Shown: in pieces, positions 8,387-17,800 of the stretch
How positions within the stretch are numbered: the stretch's first letter is position 1
How the letters are laid out: the number at the start of each line of letters is the position of its first letter
Origin: Bacteroidota bacterium
GTDB lineage: Bacteria > Bacteroidota > Bacteroidia > Flavobacteriales_F > PHOS-HE28
Direction: 5' to 3'
DNA length: 51,886 bases
Assembly (NCBI GenBank): GCA_014584605.1
Contig: JACTMO010000066.1
Span: 106,923 to 158,808 of the forward strand
Translations under genes and position numbers: made by a program
The notes under the pieces: model-generated
What the model was told of the DNA's origin: nothing
The model's input: only the letters and a program-made list of their open reading frames with translations
Database searches by the model: none

Positions 8387-9634
8387 TCACGGGCGGGCGG
8401 CCCTACCGGCACGATGGACCAGCCGGTCCAGCAGGTCCACCATGTGGCCGGTGTCGCGCAGGCGCATGGCCACCTCCACGCAGCGTGCGCGCAATGCCGA
8501 CACCGGGCCGCCGCGCAGGCGGTCCAGCCCGGCCCGGAGCTCCGCAGGGTCCATGCCCGGCAGGTCGCGGACCACGATGCCGACGCCCTCATCGCGCGCG
8601 ATCCACCAGTCGTCCGACACGCCTTCGGGGATGAGGATGGGCACCCCCGCCGCCCAGTACAGCGCGGTCTTCACCGGCGAGCGGAAGCGCTGTGAAGGTG
8701 TGGGCGGCACGGCGATCACGCCCAGGTCGGCGGCCGAGAGGTAGGGACGCAAGGCCTCGGGTGCCATGGGGCCGAGCAGGGAGGCGCGCTCCTCCACGCC
8801 GTCCCAGCCGGGGCTCCGGCGCAACCGGTCCGCATGTTCCGGGTGCGTGATGATGAGGTGCCGCACCCCGGGACCGGCCTGGCAGGCCGCGTTCATGAAC
8901 CGGACGTACGCCTCCTCGCTGTAATAGATCCCTCCGAACTTCCCGATGTACAGCAGCACGGTGCGGCCTTCCAACCCGAGCCGCCGACGCACATCGGCAC
9001 CGGCGGCCTCATCCCGCGCGTTGGCCCGCACGTCGACGGTGACGCCCTGCAGATGCAGTTCCACATCAGGGCGGAGGGTGCGCACCAGCTCCATCACCGC
9101 CGTGGAGGGCGCCACCACCGCGTCCGCCCGGCGCAGTTCCAGGCCCTCCGACCAGCGCACCACGCGGTGCTTCAGCGAGCGCTCGGACCAGAGGCCCATC
9201 TCGCGCATGTACCGGCTGTGCGGCTCGAAGTTCACCAGCACCAGGCGCCGGAAGCCGAAGGGCCGCACCAGGGCCGCATAGGCCCCGGCCATGGACAGGA
9301 AGCCCACGGCGGTACGCTCCTCGTAGCCGCGTGTGTAGCGCCATGACCAGCAGGCCAGACGGGCGATGTTGCGGATGCGCTGGGGGAACTGTGCGCCTTT
9401 GACGTCGTAGCGCAGGGGGCGCCAGGTGATGCGCGCCTTCCGCAGGCGTTCGGCCAGCGCGGGCTCCAGGTGCGTGGGGCCGGGCTCCTCGGTCACCAGC
9501 AGGATGTCCAGGTCCGTGCCCCGCTCCTGCAGGCGCAGCACGTAATCCAGCATCAGGGTGGACATCAGCGGGTCGCCGATGCCGTGGAGGCCCACCACCA
9601 GGGCGCAGGCCCGGCTTCTTCCGGCCCCCATCAT
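8387..9634 (-). CDS. Glycosyltransferase, GT-B/GT4-like
   Basis: 415 residues. The start gives ALVVGLHGIGDPLMSTLM, a short glycine-rich N-terminal strand. The middle carries ADAVVAPSTAVMELV, then VLLYIGKFGGIYYSEEAYVRFM, the usual linker and first strand of the donor domain. LGVIAVPPTPSQRFRSPVKT and YWAAGVPILIPEG resemble the donor-binding loop. The classical E-x7-E is not obvious. The upstream membrane-protein gene stops within this start codon (ATGA overlap), so the pair is coupled. The specific sugar is unknown. Confidence 0.8.
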   Translation of the reverse strand: MMGAGRSRACALVVGLHGIGDPLMSTLMLDYVLRLQERGTDLDILLVTEEPGPTHLEPALAERLRKARITWRPLRYDVKGAQFPQRIRNIARLACWSWRYTRGYEERTAVGFLSMAGAYAALVRPFGFRRLVLVNFEPHSRYMREMGLWSERSLKHRVVRWSEGLELRRADAVVAPSTAVMELVRTLRPDVELHLQGVTVDVRANARDEAAGADVRRRLGLEGRTVLLYIGKFGGIYYSEEAYVRFMNAACQAGPGVRHLIITHPEHADRLRRSPGWDGVEERASLLGPMAPEALRPYLSAADLGVIAVPPTPSQRFRSPVKTALYWAAGVPILIPEGVSDDWWIARDEGVGIVVRDLPGMDPAELRAGLDRLRGGPVSALRARCVEVAMRLRDTGHMVDLLDRLVHRAGRAARP

Positions 9635-11109
9635 GCGCGTTGCTTGCTCCGCTTGCGGCGGGCCACCTGCTCCTTGCTCAACAGGCCCTCGGCGCCGGGT
9701 TCGCCCATGCGGTACTTCCCAAGGTCGAAGACCCGGTTGTACACCTTGGCCCATCGCCGTTCACGGTCCAGGTAGGCGATGATGAACAGGCCGGAGACCA
9801 TCAGGGGGATCAAGGGGATCTTGAAGCGGACCAGGGCGCCGAAGTTCGGGGTGGAGATGCCGATCGCGAAGCCGAAGAGCAGGGTGAACACGAAGCAGAT
9901 CAGCACCACCGGGTTGCCCCCCAGGCAGCGCAGGAAGAACAGCACCCTGGTGCGCCAGAGCATCAACACCGTCAGGCCGAGCAGCCACATGTTCTCCAAT
10001 GCGCTGAGGGCCACCACCACCGAGCGGGACTCCCAGAGGTAGGGACGGAACAGCGCCGCATTGGTGGCCACGGGGAACTTGGAGAGCAGGCTGCCCAGGG
10101 TGCCGTCCATCGGTCCCACATCGAAGTAGTTGCTGCCATACTGCTCGGCCCGCGACATGTCCGTCTGCAGCACCATCACGGTATCCACCACCTTGTCCAG
10201 GGAGAACTTGTCCAGGTTGTCCCCCAGCCAGCTGAGCACCGTAACCGAGAGCACGAGCATGGTGGCCAGGGCGAGGGGGAGCACCACGAACCGGATCAGC
10301 GCGTTCTTCATGCGCACCACCCGGTTGAACATCAGCCAGATCATCGACACCGGGAAGATGGACATGAAGATGTACGGCTTCATCACCACCAGGATGATCG
10401 CGGCCAGTACCATGCCTATGAAGTTGCCGACCATCGACCTTCGCTTGAAGAAGAACTGTACAAAGCAGTGGATCCACCAGCACACCGCGCTCATGGTGAA
10501 GGTGTCCTTCATGATCCCCGACCCCCAGAACACCACCGAGGGCATGTACAGGAAGGCCACGGCGAACTTGTCCGTCAGCGATGGGAACATGGCCACGAAC
10601 GTGCGGAAGCACTTCCAAATGCCCACATAGGACATGCTGGCCAGCAGCACCGTGGTGATGAGGTAGCTGTTGAAGGTGAGGATCACCAGCGGGCTGATCA
10701 ACCGGATGACGAAGTAGGCCCGGGGGTCGGAGTACATGTAGCCGTACGGATAGCCTGTCTCCATGCTGAACCGGGCCAGGTTCTCCGGGCTGTTCGGGCC
10801 GGTCACGATGTCGAAATAGGTCATCGGGTCCAGCTTGAACATGTTGCTCATCGCCACGGCCGAGTAGAAGTACATGATGGTGTCCCCGCCCCGGTAGTAG
10901 TAGAAGTAGATGAGGCTGAAGCCCAGCCCGCCGATCATCTTGGCGAAGAAGCCCCACAGCAGGTGCTTGTACTCGGGGTGCTTCTTGATGGCCATGGTCT
11001 TGGCCCGCGAGAAGTAGATGTAGATGACCAACAGGTAAATGGACCCCACCAGGTACTCCCAGTAGGAGATGTCCACATCGCCGTAGTAGTAGATCCACAC
11101 CAACGACAT
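9631..11109 (-). CDS. Multi-spanning membrane protein, candidate glycan polymerase
   Basis: 492 residues with at least eight to ten hydrophobic helices and large polar loops. I recognise no named family. Visible features are an aromatic N-terminus (SLVWIYYYGDVDISYWEY), a loop with YFYYYRGGDTIMYF, a VFWGSGIMKDTF segment and a basic C-terminal tail (ARRKRSKQRA). O-antigen polymerases (Wzy) have this kind of size and topology and diverge too far to recognise by eye. Its coupling to a glycosyltransferase and its place in a flippase-containing cluster make a polymerase role plausible. ATG at 11109 is preferred over 11142 because a near-consensus GACATTTG at 11114-11121 lies just before it; the longer form adds 11 residues. 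Confidence 0.7.
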   Translation of the reverse strand: MSLVWIYYYGDVDISYWEYLVGSIYLLVIYIYFSRAKTMAIKKHPEYKHLLWGFFAKMIGGLGFSLIYFYYYRGGDTIMYFYSAVAMSNMFKLDPMTYFDIVTGPNSPENLARFSMETGYPYGYMYSDPRAYFVIRLISPLVILTFNSYLITTVLLASMSYVGIWKCFRTFVAMFPSLTDKFAVAFLYMPSVVFWGSGIMKDTFTMSAVCWWIHCFVQFFFKRRSMVGNFIGMVLAAIILVVMKPYIFMSIFPVSMIWLMFNRVVRMKNALIRFVVLPLALATMLVLSVTVLSWLGDNLDKFSLDKVVDTVMVLQTDMSRAEQYGSNYFDVGPMDGTLGSLLSKFPVATNAALFRPYLWESRSVVVALSALENMWLLGLTVLMLWRTRVLFFLRCLGGNPVVLICFVFTLLFGFAIGISTPNFGALVRFKIPLIPLMVSGLFIIAYLDRERRWAKVYNRVFDLGKYRMGEPGAEGLLSKEQVARRKRSKQRA

Positions 11110-11185
11110 GCGCCAAATGTCGGCATTGCCTCCCTTGCCCATCGGCGGCGGGGCTGGCGAGGCTGGCCGGGCAGGGACATCGTGC

Positions 11186-11193
11186 TACGTTTG
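11186..11193 (+). promoter_or_regulatory. -7 promoter element for the methyltransferase at 11199
   Basis: TACGTTTG, a perfect TAnnTTTG match, lies 5 bases before the ATG. A leaderless transcript is predicted. Confidence 0.5.
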
Positions 11194-11198
11194 CGCCC

Positions 11199-12080
11199 AT
11201 GCCCGAACCCGGCCAGCGCCCCTGCCCCGTCTGCGGGGCCACGGACCACCGGCCCATCCCCGAGCGGGCCCGGGACCACCTGGTGCGCTGCGGTGGCTGC
11301 GGCATGGTGTTCACCGGGCTGGCGCCCACACCCGCCGAACTGGCGGCCTATTACGGCGACTATCCGGTGCACGAGCACATCTCCCCGGTCACCCTCAAGC
11401 GCTACGATGAGCTGCTGGAGACCTTCGCCCCGTACCGGCGCACCGGCCGCATGCTCGATGTGGGCTGCGGGGCCGGCATCTTCCTGGAGCGCGCGCGCAT
11501 GCAAGGCTGGGAGGTGCACGGCACGGAGTTCGGCCCGCGCGCGCTGGCCGCCTGCCGCTCCCGCGGCATCGCCATCATCGAGGGCCCGCTGGACCCCGCG
11601 CATTATGAGCCGGCCTCCTTCGACGTGCTGTGCTCCTTCGAGGTGATGGAGCACCTCACCGACCCCGGGGCCGAACTGCGGCGGATGGTCCGGCTGCTCC
11701 GGCCCGGTGGCGTGCTGTACATCACCACGCCCAACTACCTTTCCACCGGCAGGCTGCTCTCCGGGCGCACCTGGAACGTGGTGAACTACCCCGAGCACCT
11801 GAACTACTTCACCCCACGCACCCTGACCCGCCTGGCCGGGCGCTGCGGCCTGCGCCTGCGCAGCGTACGCACCACCGGGGTGAGCGTGCAGCGCGTGCTG
11901 ATGCGTGGCTCCATCGATCCCGAACGCCGCCGCAACGCCACGGCCGTGCAGGAGGACCTGCGCACCCGCCTGGAGCGCAACGCCTTCAACCGCTGGCTCA
12001 AGGGCCTGGCCGACCGTACGCTCGACCTGCTGAAGGTGGGCGACACCATCAAGGTCCTGCTCGAGCGGCCCGCTCAATGA
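11199..12080 (+). CDS. Class I methyltransferase with N-terminal zinc-ribbon
   Basis: 293 residues. Cysteines 9, 12, 31 and 34 (CPVC...CGGC) form a zinc-ribbon lead. A Methyltransf_23 domain follows: MLDVGCGAGIFLERA at about residue 84, FEVMEHLTDPG, and LLRPGGVLYITTPN. Enzymes of this layout often act on NDP-sugars or glycans in O-antigen clusters. Start choice is firm because a TACGTTTG promoter element ends 5 bases upstream. The last 7 bases overlap the convergent rlmH. It forms the right edge of the first glycan block, divergent from the putative polymerase. Confidence 0.87.
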   Translation: MPEPGQRPCPVCGATDHRPIPERARDHLVRCGGCGMVFTGLAPTPAELAAYYGDYPVHEHISPVTLKRYDELLETFAPYRRTGRMLDVGCGAGIFLERARMQGWEVHGTEFGPRALAACRSRGIAIIEGPLDPAHYEPASFDVLCSFEVMEHLTDPGAELRRMVRLLRPGGVLYITTPNYLSTGRLLSGRTWNVVNYPEHLNYFTPRTLTRLAGRCGLRLRSVRTTGVSVQRVLMRGSIDPERRRNATAVQEDLRTRLERNAFNRWLKGLADRTLDLLKVGDTIKVLLERPAQ

Positions 12081-12535
12081 TGGTAGCCGCTGCCGCGCAG
12101 GATCTCGGCCGCGCGGTACAGCTGTTCGGCCAGCACCAGCCGCACCATCTGGTGGGTGAAGGTCATGCTCGACAGGGCCAGCACCTGCGTGGCCCGGGCG
12201 TGCAACCGCTCGTCCACCCCGTAGGCCCCGCCGATGACGAAGGCCAGCTGCCGCACCCCCTGATCACGCCACCGGCCCAGGTGCGCCGCGAAGGCCCGTG
12301 AGCCGAGCGCCTGGCCACGCTCGTCGAGCAGCACCACCACCGTCTCCTTCTCCACGGCCTTCAACAAGCGGTCGGTGCCCTCGCGCCGCTTGCGCTCCGG
12401 ATCGGCGCCGGGCGGGTCGGCCACTACCACCTGCTCCACGGGGAAGGCCCGCTGCAGCCGCACCAGCATCTCCTCGAAGGCCTCGGTGACCGGACCCGGC
12501 GCATTGCGCCCCACCATGACCAGTTTGATCCGCAT
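12074..12535 (-). CDS. rlmH: 23S rRNA (pseudouridine-1915 N3)-methyltransferase RlmH
   Basis: 153 residues, the standard size for this SPOUT-class enzyme. It methylates pseudouridine 1915 in helix 69 of 23S rRNA on assembled 70S ribosomes. Typical signs are MRIKLVMVGRN at the start, FVIGGAYGVDERLHARA (the SAM-binding knot) and SSMTFTHQMVRLVLAEQLYR, followed by the conserved C-terminal GSGYHH. A CATCTTCG element lies 28 bases upstream. Housekeeping gene, high certainty. Confidence 0.97.
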   Translation of the reverse strand: MRIKLVMVGRNAPGPVTEAFEEMLVRLQRAFPVEQVVVADPPGADPERKRREGTDRLLKAVEKETVVVLLDERGQALGSRAFAAHLGRWRDQGVRQLAFVIGGAYGVDERLHARATQVLALSSMTFTHQMVRLVLAEQLYRAAEILRGSGYHH

Positions 12536-12624
12536 CCCCGGGGTGTTGACAAGTCCGGCGCCCCGAAGATGACACGCTGGCCCGATGTTTGCGAAATTGG
12601 CACCGACAACCTGATCCGCCGGAC

Positions 12625-13026
12625 ATGCTCAAGCACCTTTCCCTGGTCCTTGCGATCGCCGCGCACGCCCTGCCCGGGCTGGCGCAGGACGTCGTGAAGG
12701 ACCGCGTGGTGGCCGCACTGGGCACGGGCAACTCCAAGGAGCTCGCCCTGCACTTCATCCCCAACATCGACCTCACCGTCGGCGGCGCCAGCGACGTGTA
12801 CAGCAAGGCCCAGGCCGAGCAGATCCTGAGGCGTTTCTTCGACGAGAACCCGCCCGTGGGCATGGTGGTGGAGCACCAGGGCCAGAGCAAGCTCGGCGAC
12901 CAGTACTACATCGGCATCCTGCGCACGCGCGCCGGCCATTTCCGCGTCACCTTCTTCCTGAAGCGCAGCGGCGAAACCTTGCAGGTCAAGCAGTTGCGGA
13001 TCGAGGCGGGCCGTAGCGACCACTGA
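12625..13026 (+). CDS. DUF4783 family secreted protein
   Basis: 133 residues. A signal peptide covers about residues 1-20 (MLKHLSLVLAIAAHALPGLA then QD). The mature domain has the DUF4783 pattern: a short helix (VVKDRVVAALGTGNSKELA), a strand with HFIPNIDLTVGGA, then SKAQAEQILRRFF. The fold resembles NTF2-like proteins. Function is unknown; the family is found in Bacteroidota and often lies beside nadC, as here, where nadC starts 3 bases after the stop. ATG at 12625 is chosen over an in-frame TTG at 12589 because the signal peptide begins here. Confidence 0.85.
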   Translation: MLKHLSLVLAIAAHALPGLAQDVVKDRVVAALGTGNSKELALHFIPNIDLTVGGASDVYSKAQAEQILRRFFDENPPVGMVVEHQGQSKLGDQYYIGILRTRAGHFRVTFFLKRSGETLQVKQLRIEAGRSDH

Positions 13027-13028
13027 CC

Positions 13029-13871
13029 GTGCTGCCCCCCGGAACCGACGCGCTCATCGCCGCCGCCCTGGCGGAGGACCTCGGCGACGGCGACCACACC
13101 ACGCGCAGCACCATTCCCCCCGGGGCCCGCGGTGGCATGCGGCTGCTGGTGAAGCAGGACGGGGTGCTCGCCGGGGTGGAGCTGGCCCGCGCCATCTGCG
13201 CCCAGGCCCATCCCGACCTGCACCTGCGCCCCCTGCTGGAGGACGGCGCCCACGTGAAGGTCGGCGAGATCGCCTTCACCCTCAACGGACCGGTGCATGC
13301 CCTGCTCACCACCGAGCGGGTCCTGCTGAACTTCATGCAGCGCCTCAGCGGCATCGCCACCCTCACCCGCCGCTTCGTGGACGCCCTGGAAGGCACCGGC
13401 TGCCGCGTGCTCGACACGCGCAAGACCACGCCCACCCTGCGCGCCCTGGAGAAGTGGGCCGTGCGCCTCGGCGGCGGCGAGAACCACCGCCACGGCCTGT
13501 ACGACATGGTGCTGATCAAGGACAACCACGTGGACTTCGCCGGCGGAACGGGCCGCGCCATCGAGGCCGCCCGCGACTACCTGAAGGCCCACGGCCTGGA
13601 CATCCCCATCGAAGTGGAGACGCGCAACCTGGACGAGGTGCGGGAGGTGCTGGCGCACGGCGGTGCCGACCGCATCATGCTGGACAACTTCGGCCTGGAG
13701 GACCTGCGCAAGGCCGTGGCCCTCATTGCGCGCCGACACCGCACCGAGGCCTCCGGCGGCATCACCCTGGCCAACGCGCGGGCCCACGCCGAGTGCGGGG
13801 TGGACTTCATCTCCGTGGGGGCCCTCACCCACAGCGCCACCGGGCTCGACCTGAGCCTCAAAGCCCTCTGA
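13029..13871 (+). CDS. nadC: Nicotinate-nucleotide pyrophosphorylase (carboxylating)
   Basis: 280 residues. Converts quinolinate and PRPP to nicotinate mononucleotide, CO2 and pyrophosphate in de novo NAD synthesis. Diagnostic blocks are EDLGDGDHTT near the start, LNFMQRLSGIATLT, DTRKTTPTLRALEKWAV (PRPP and quinolinate-binding basic residues), LIKDNHVDF, EVETRN and IMLDNFG, with SVGALTHS near the C-terminus. It starts with GTG 3 bases after the DUF4783 gene and is followed 7 bases later by the YihY gene, so the three probably form an operon. Confidence 0.97.
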   Translation: MLPPGTDALIAAALAEDLGDGDHTTRSTIPPGARGGMRLLVKQDGVLAGVELARAICAQAHPDLHLRPLLEDGAHVKVGEIAFTLNGPVHALLTTERVLLNFMQRLSGIATLTRRFVDALEGTGCRVLDTRKTTPTLRALEKWAVRLGGGENHRHGLYDMVLIKDNHVDFAGGTGRAIEAARDYLKAHGLDIPIEVETRNLDEVREVLAHGGADRIMLDNFGLEDLRKAVALIARRHRTEASGGITLANARAHAECGVDFISVGALTHSATGLDLSLKAL

Positions 13872-13877
13872 CCCGCC

Positions 13878-14831
13878 ATGCTGGAGCGGATCCGGCGCAA
13901 GCTCCTCTTCTCCCGGCCCTTCCGCCGCCTGGTGGGCTGGGCCCAGCGCGTGCGCCTGCCGGGCTTCGCCGGTTTCAGCCTCTACGCCATCTCCCGCTTC
14001 TTCTTCCGCGCACTGGCCACCGGCCGCCTGGAGACCCGCGCCTCGGCCATCGCCTTCAAGCTCTTCCTGGCCTTCTTCCCTGCGGTGATCGTGCTGCTCA
14101 CCCTGATCCCCTACATCCCCATCGCCGATTTCCAAGTGAAGCTCCTGGCCACCTTCAAGTCCATGCTGCCCATGGAGGTGTACCGCTTCATCGAAGGCAC
14201 CCTGCACGACCTGCTGGTCAAGAAGCACGGCACCCTGCTGTCGGTGAGCTTCCTGGTGGGGGTGTACCTGGCCAGCAACAGCATCGACGCCATCCTGCAG
14301 GGTTTCAGCGGCAGCACCAACCTCACGCGCTGGCACAGCGCCTTCAAGCAGCGCCTGCTGAGCCTGGGCCTGCTGCTGGCCCTCACCCTCCTGGTGGTGG
14401 TGGCCATCCCCGTGCTCACCGTCAGCAACGCCGCCATCGCCTGGCTCGAGGCTCACGGCCTGGTGAGCGGCCGCCTCGAGGTGGCCGGCCTCTTCGCCGC
14501 CAAGTGGGGCATCTCCTCGCTGCTGGTGCTCACCATGACCGCCCTGCTCTACAACGCCGGCGACCCCTCCAACACCCGCTTCCGCCTGATCACCCCCGGG
14601 GCCATCGTGGCCCTCGTCCTGGTGCTGCTCCTCTCGCAGGCCCTGGCCTTCATCTTCGGCAACATCACCGACTACAACGCCCTCTACGGCTCCATCGGTG
14701 CCATCCTCGCCGTGCAGCTGTGGATCTACCTGAATATGATCGCCCTGCTGGTGGGCTACGAGCTCAACATCAGCATCTCCCGCGCACGCCTGGAACGCAG
14801 CACCGAACTGCGGCCCGTGCGCCACGCCTGA
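13878..14831 (+). CDS. YihY/virulence factor BrkB family membrane protein
   Basis: 317 residues with about six membrane helices. Hallmarks are the ETRASAIAFKLFLAFFPAVI segment around TM1, an internal YLASNSIDAILQGFS and AILAVQLWIYLNMIALLVGY in the last helix pair. The family (UPF0761, once mislabelled RNase BN) has no settled function; ion or lipid transport has been suggested. The stop is followed by a 23-base gap and the promoter element of the M1 peptidase gene. Confidence 0.9.
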   Translation: MLERIRRKLLFSRPFRRLVGWAQRVRLPGFAGFSLYAISRFFFRALATGRLETRASAIAFKLFLAFFPAVIVLLTLIPYIPIADFQVKLLATFKSMLPMEVYRFIEGTLHDLLVKKHGTLLSVSFLVGVYLASNSIDAILQGFSGSTNLTRWHSAFKQRLLSLGLLLALTLLVVVAIPVLTVSNAAIAWLEAHGLVSGRLEVAGLFAAKWGISSLLVLTMTALLYNAGDPSNTRFRLITPGAIVALVLVLLLSQALAFIFGNITDYNALYGSIGAILAVQLWIYLNMIALLVGYELNISISRARLERSTELRPVRHA

Positions 14832-14842
14832 CCGCGATCCGG

Positions 14843-14850
14843 TACTTTCG
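14843..14850 (+). promoter_or_regulatory. -7 promoter element for the M1 peptidase gene
   Basis: TACTTTCG lies 4 bases before the in-frame GTG at 14855. Another GTG at 14851 is out of frame. This supports 14855 as the start and a leaderless message. Confidence 0.5.
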
Positions 14851-14854
14851 GTGC

Positions 14855-17800
14855 GTGACGGCGCGCCTGCTCCCCCTCCTGCTGCCGGTCCTGCTGGCGC
14901 CCCGCGCCGTGGCGCAGCGGTTCGATGCCCTGCATCCGCCCAACACCTACCGCAACGCCGACAATCCGCACTACTGGCGCAACCGCCCCCCGCACGCGGC
15001 CTACTGGCAGCAGGACGTGCACTACACCCTGCGCGCCAGGCTGGACGAGGTGAACGACCGCCTCGAGGGCGAGGGCAGCCTGGTGTACTGGAACAACAGC
15101 CCCGACACGCTGCGCCACGTCTTCTTCCACCTCTACCAGAACGCTTACAACGCCGGCTCCCATGCCGACCTGATGCATAACGGCCGCGCCACCCGCGGCG
15201 ACACGGTCGACCACGGCACCACCCTGCACCGCCTGCGCGTGGGCGCCGCAGACCTGCGCACCGAGCTGGACAACACCGTGCTGAAGGCCTGGCTGCCCGA
15301 ACCCCTGCCCCCCGGCGGCCGCGTCACCTTCACCATGGCCTTCACCACCCGGTACGGCCTGGACGTGCAGCGCCGCATGAAGCTCTTCAACGCCTGGGGC
15401 CACAAGCACTTCGACGGCGTGCACTGGTACCCCCGCATCGCGGTGTACGACGCCCACATGGGCTGGGACACCCAGCAGCATCTGGGCCATGAGCTCTACG
15501 GCGACTTCGGCACCTTCGACGTGACCCTGGACATGCCCAACCACATGGTGGTGGAGGCCACCGGCTGGCTGCAGAACCGCGACGAGGTGCTGCCCCGCGA
15601 CCTGCGCGACCGGCTCGACCTGAAGCACTTCGCCGACAAGCCCTGGAACGAGCCCCCCAGCGTGGTGACGCCCTACGAGCCCGGACGGCGCAAGCGCTGG
15701 CGCTACCACGCCGAGAACGTCCACGACTTCGCCTTCACCGCCGACCCCACCTACCGCATCGGCGAAGCCTGGTGGAACGGCGTGCAGTGCATCGCCCTCG
15801 TCCAGGAACCGCACGCCTCGGGCTGGCGCAACGCCGCCGCCTATACCGCCCGCATCATCGAGACCTTCAGCCGCGACATCGGGCCCTACGCCTATCCCAA
15901 GATGGTGGTGGCCGACGCCCGCGACGGCATGGAGTATCCCATGCTCACCCTCGACGGCGGGCGCGACCCGGGGTACCGCAGCCTGCTGGTGCACGAGGTG
16001 GGCCACAACTGGTTCTACGGGATGATCGGCAACAACGAGACCTACCGCGCGCTGCTCGACGAAGGCTTCACCCAGTTCCTCACCGCCTGGGGGCTCGAGC
16101 ACATCGACGGCGACACGCTGGTGGAGGACCCGCCGCAGGGGCGCTACCAGGCCCGTTTCACCCGGCCTGCACTGGCGCGCGAGGACGAGGTTTACCGCGG
16201 CTACATGCGCGACGCCGTCCGCAACGAACTGCCCCCCATCGATACGCACAGCGACGGTTTCGCCCCCGTGCAGGGCCGCGGCAACGGCTACGGCCATGTG
16301 TACTCCAAGACCGCCACCATGCTGTACAACCTGCAATACCTGCTGGGCGACAGCGTGTTCCTCTCCGCCATGCGGTCCTACTTCCGCCAGTGGTACCTCT
16401 GCCACCCCACCGTGACCGACATGCGCGAGAGCTTCATCCGCAGCAGCGGCGTGGACCTCAACCCCTTCTTCGACGCCTGGCTGCAGACCGACAAGCTGGT
16501 GGACTACCGCGTGTGCGGCGTCACCCGGCGCATGCGCAGCGAAGGCCAGACCATACACCTGCGCCGCCGCGGCGGCATCACCATGCCCATCGACCTGCGG
16601 GTGACCGCGCGCGACGGTACCGTGCACGACTTCCACATCCCCAACGACTGGTACGTGAAGCCCACCACCGCCACCGTGCTGCCGCGCTGGACCGGGTGGG
16701 ACGGTCTGCGCCGCACCTACGTGGCCCGGGTGGACATCCCCACCGGCATCGCCGCCGTGCAGATCGACAGCAGCCTGCGCCTGGCCGATGCCTACCAGCC
16801 GGACAACAGCCTGCCCCGCGCCGTGTCCATCCGCTTCGACCACCACGTGCGCAATGCGCCCGACCGGAGCCAGTACGAAGCCTTCGGACGGCCCGACCTG
16901 TGGTGGAACGCCTTCGACGGCCTGAAGGTGGGCGCCCACTTCCACGGCAGCTACTTCCGCCACATGCACCGCCTCTGGCTCTCGGCCTGGGTGAACACCG
17001 GCATCGGACAGGCCCTGCCCGGAGGCCGGGTGGACACGCGCCACGACGCCTTCTCCTACGTGCTGCGGTACAGCACCGGCACCACACGGCTGCTCAAGGG
17101 CTCCGCCATCCACGTGCAGGCCCGCCACCTCGACGGATCGGAACTCTACGGCGGCGGCGTTAGCTGGACCACCCCCGACGAGCGCAGCACCCTGCGCGGC
17201 GACCTGCGCTACATGATCCGCCGCGACAGCAGCGACCTCACCTACCTGCTCTACCCCGACGCCTGGACGCTCAACGCGCTCTCCGGCCTGCTGGACCTGA
17301 CCGTGGACCGCAGCTACGAGGCCGGCCCCCTGGAGGGCACCGCCGAACTGCGCCTGCGGCAGCCCATGGCGGGCTCGCACGACCAGGGGGCCCACCTGCG
17401 GCTCAGCAGTCGCAACACCCTGCGGATGGGCCGGCTCGACCTGCACCTGCGCGGCCTGGCCCAGTACGGCACCGGTGCCAACCACCGCGAAACCGCCCTC
17501 TACCTGGGCGGCGCCGCCCCCGAAGAGCTCGTGAAGAACAAGTTCACCCGCAGCATCGGTCCGGTGCCCCACGACCAGGTCGGCGCCTTCGGGAACGTTC
17601 CCGGCCACTTCCAACAAGGCGGCGGCCTCAACCTGCGCGGATACGCGGGCTACGACGCACCGGAGGTGGCGCCCAACGGCAGCCAGGTGCTCACCTACCG
17701 CGGCAACACCGGCATGGCCCTCAGTGCCGAGCTCGACCTGGACGGGCTGCTGCGCTTCCGCCCCAAAGGCCTGCACCGCTACCTCCACCTGGACGCCTAC

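Noticed and set aside
9640..11646. A long plus-strand frame opposite the putative polymerase
   Set aside because: It is histidine/glutamate/glutamine-rich, characteristic of the reverse of a membrane-protein gene, and crosses into the methyltransferase gene.
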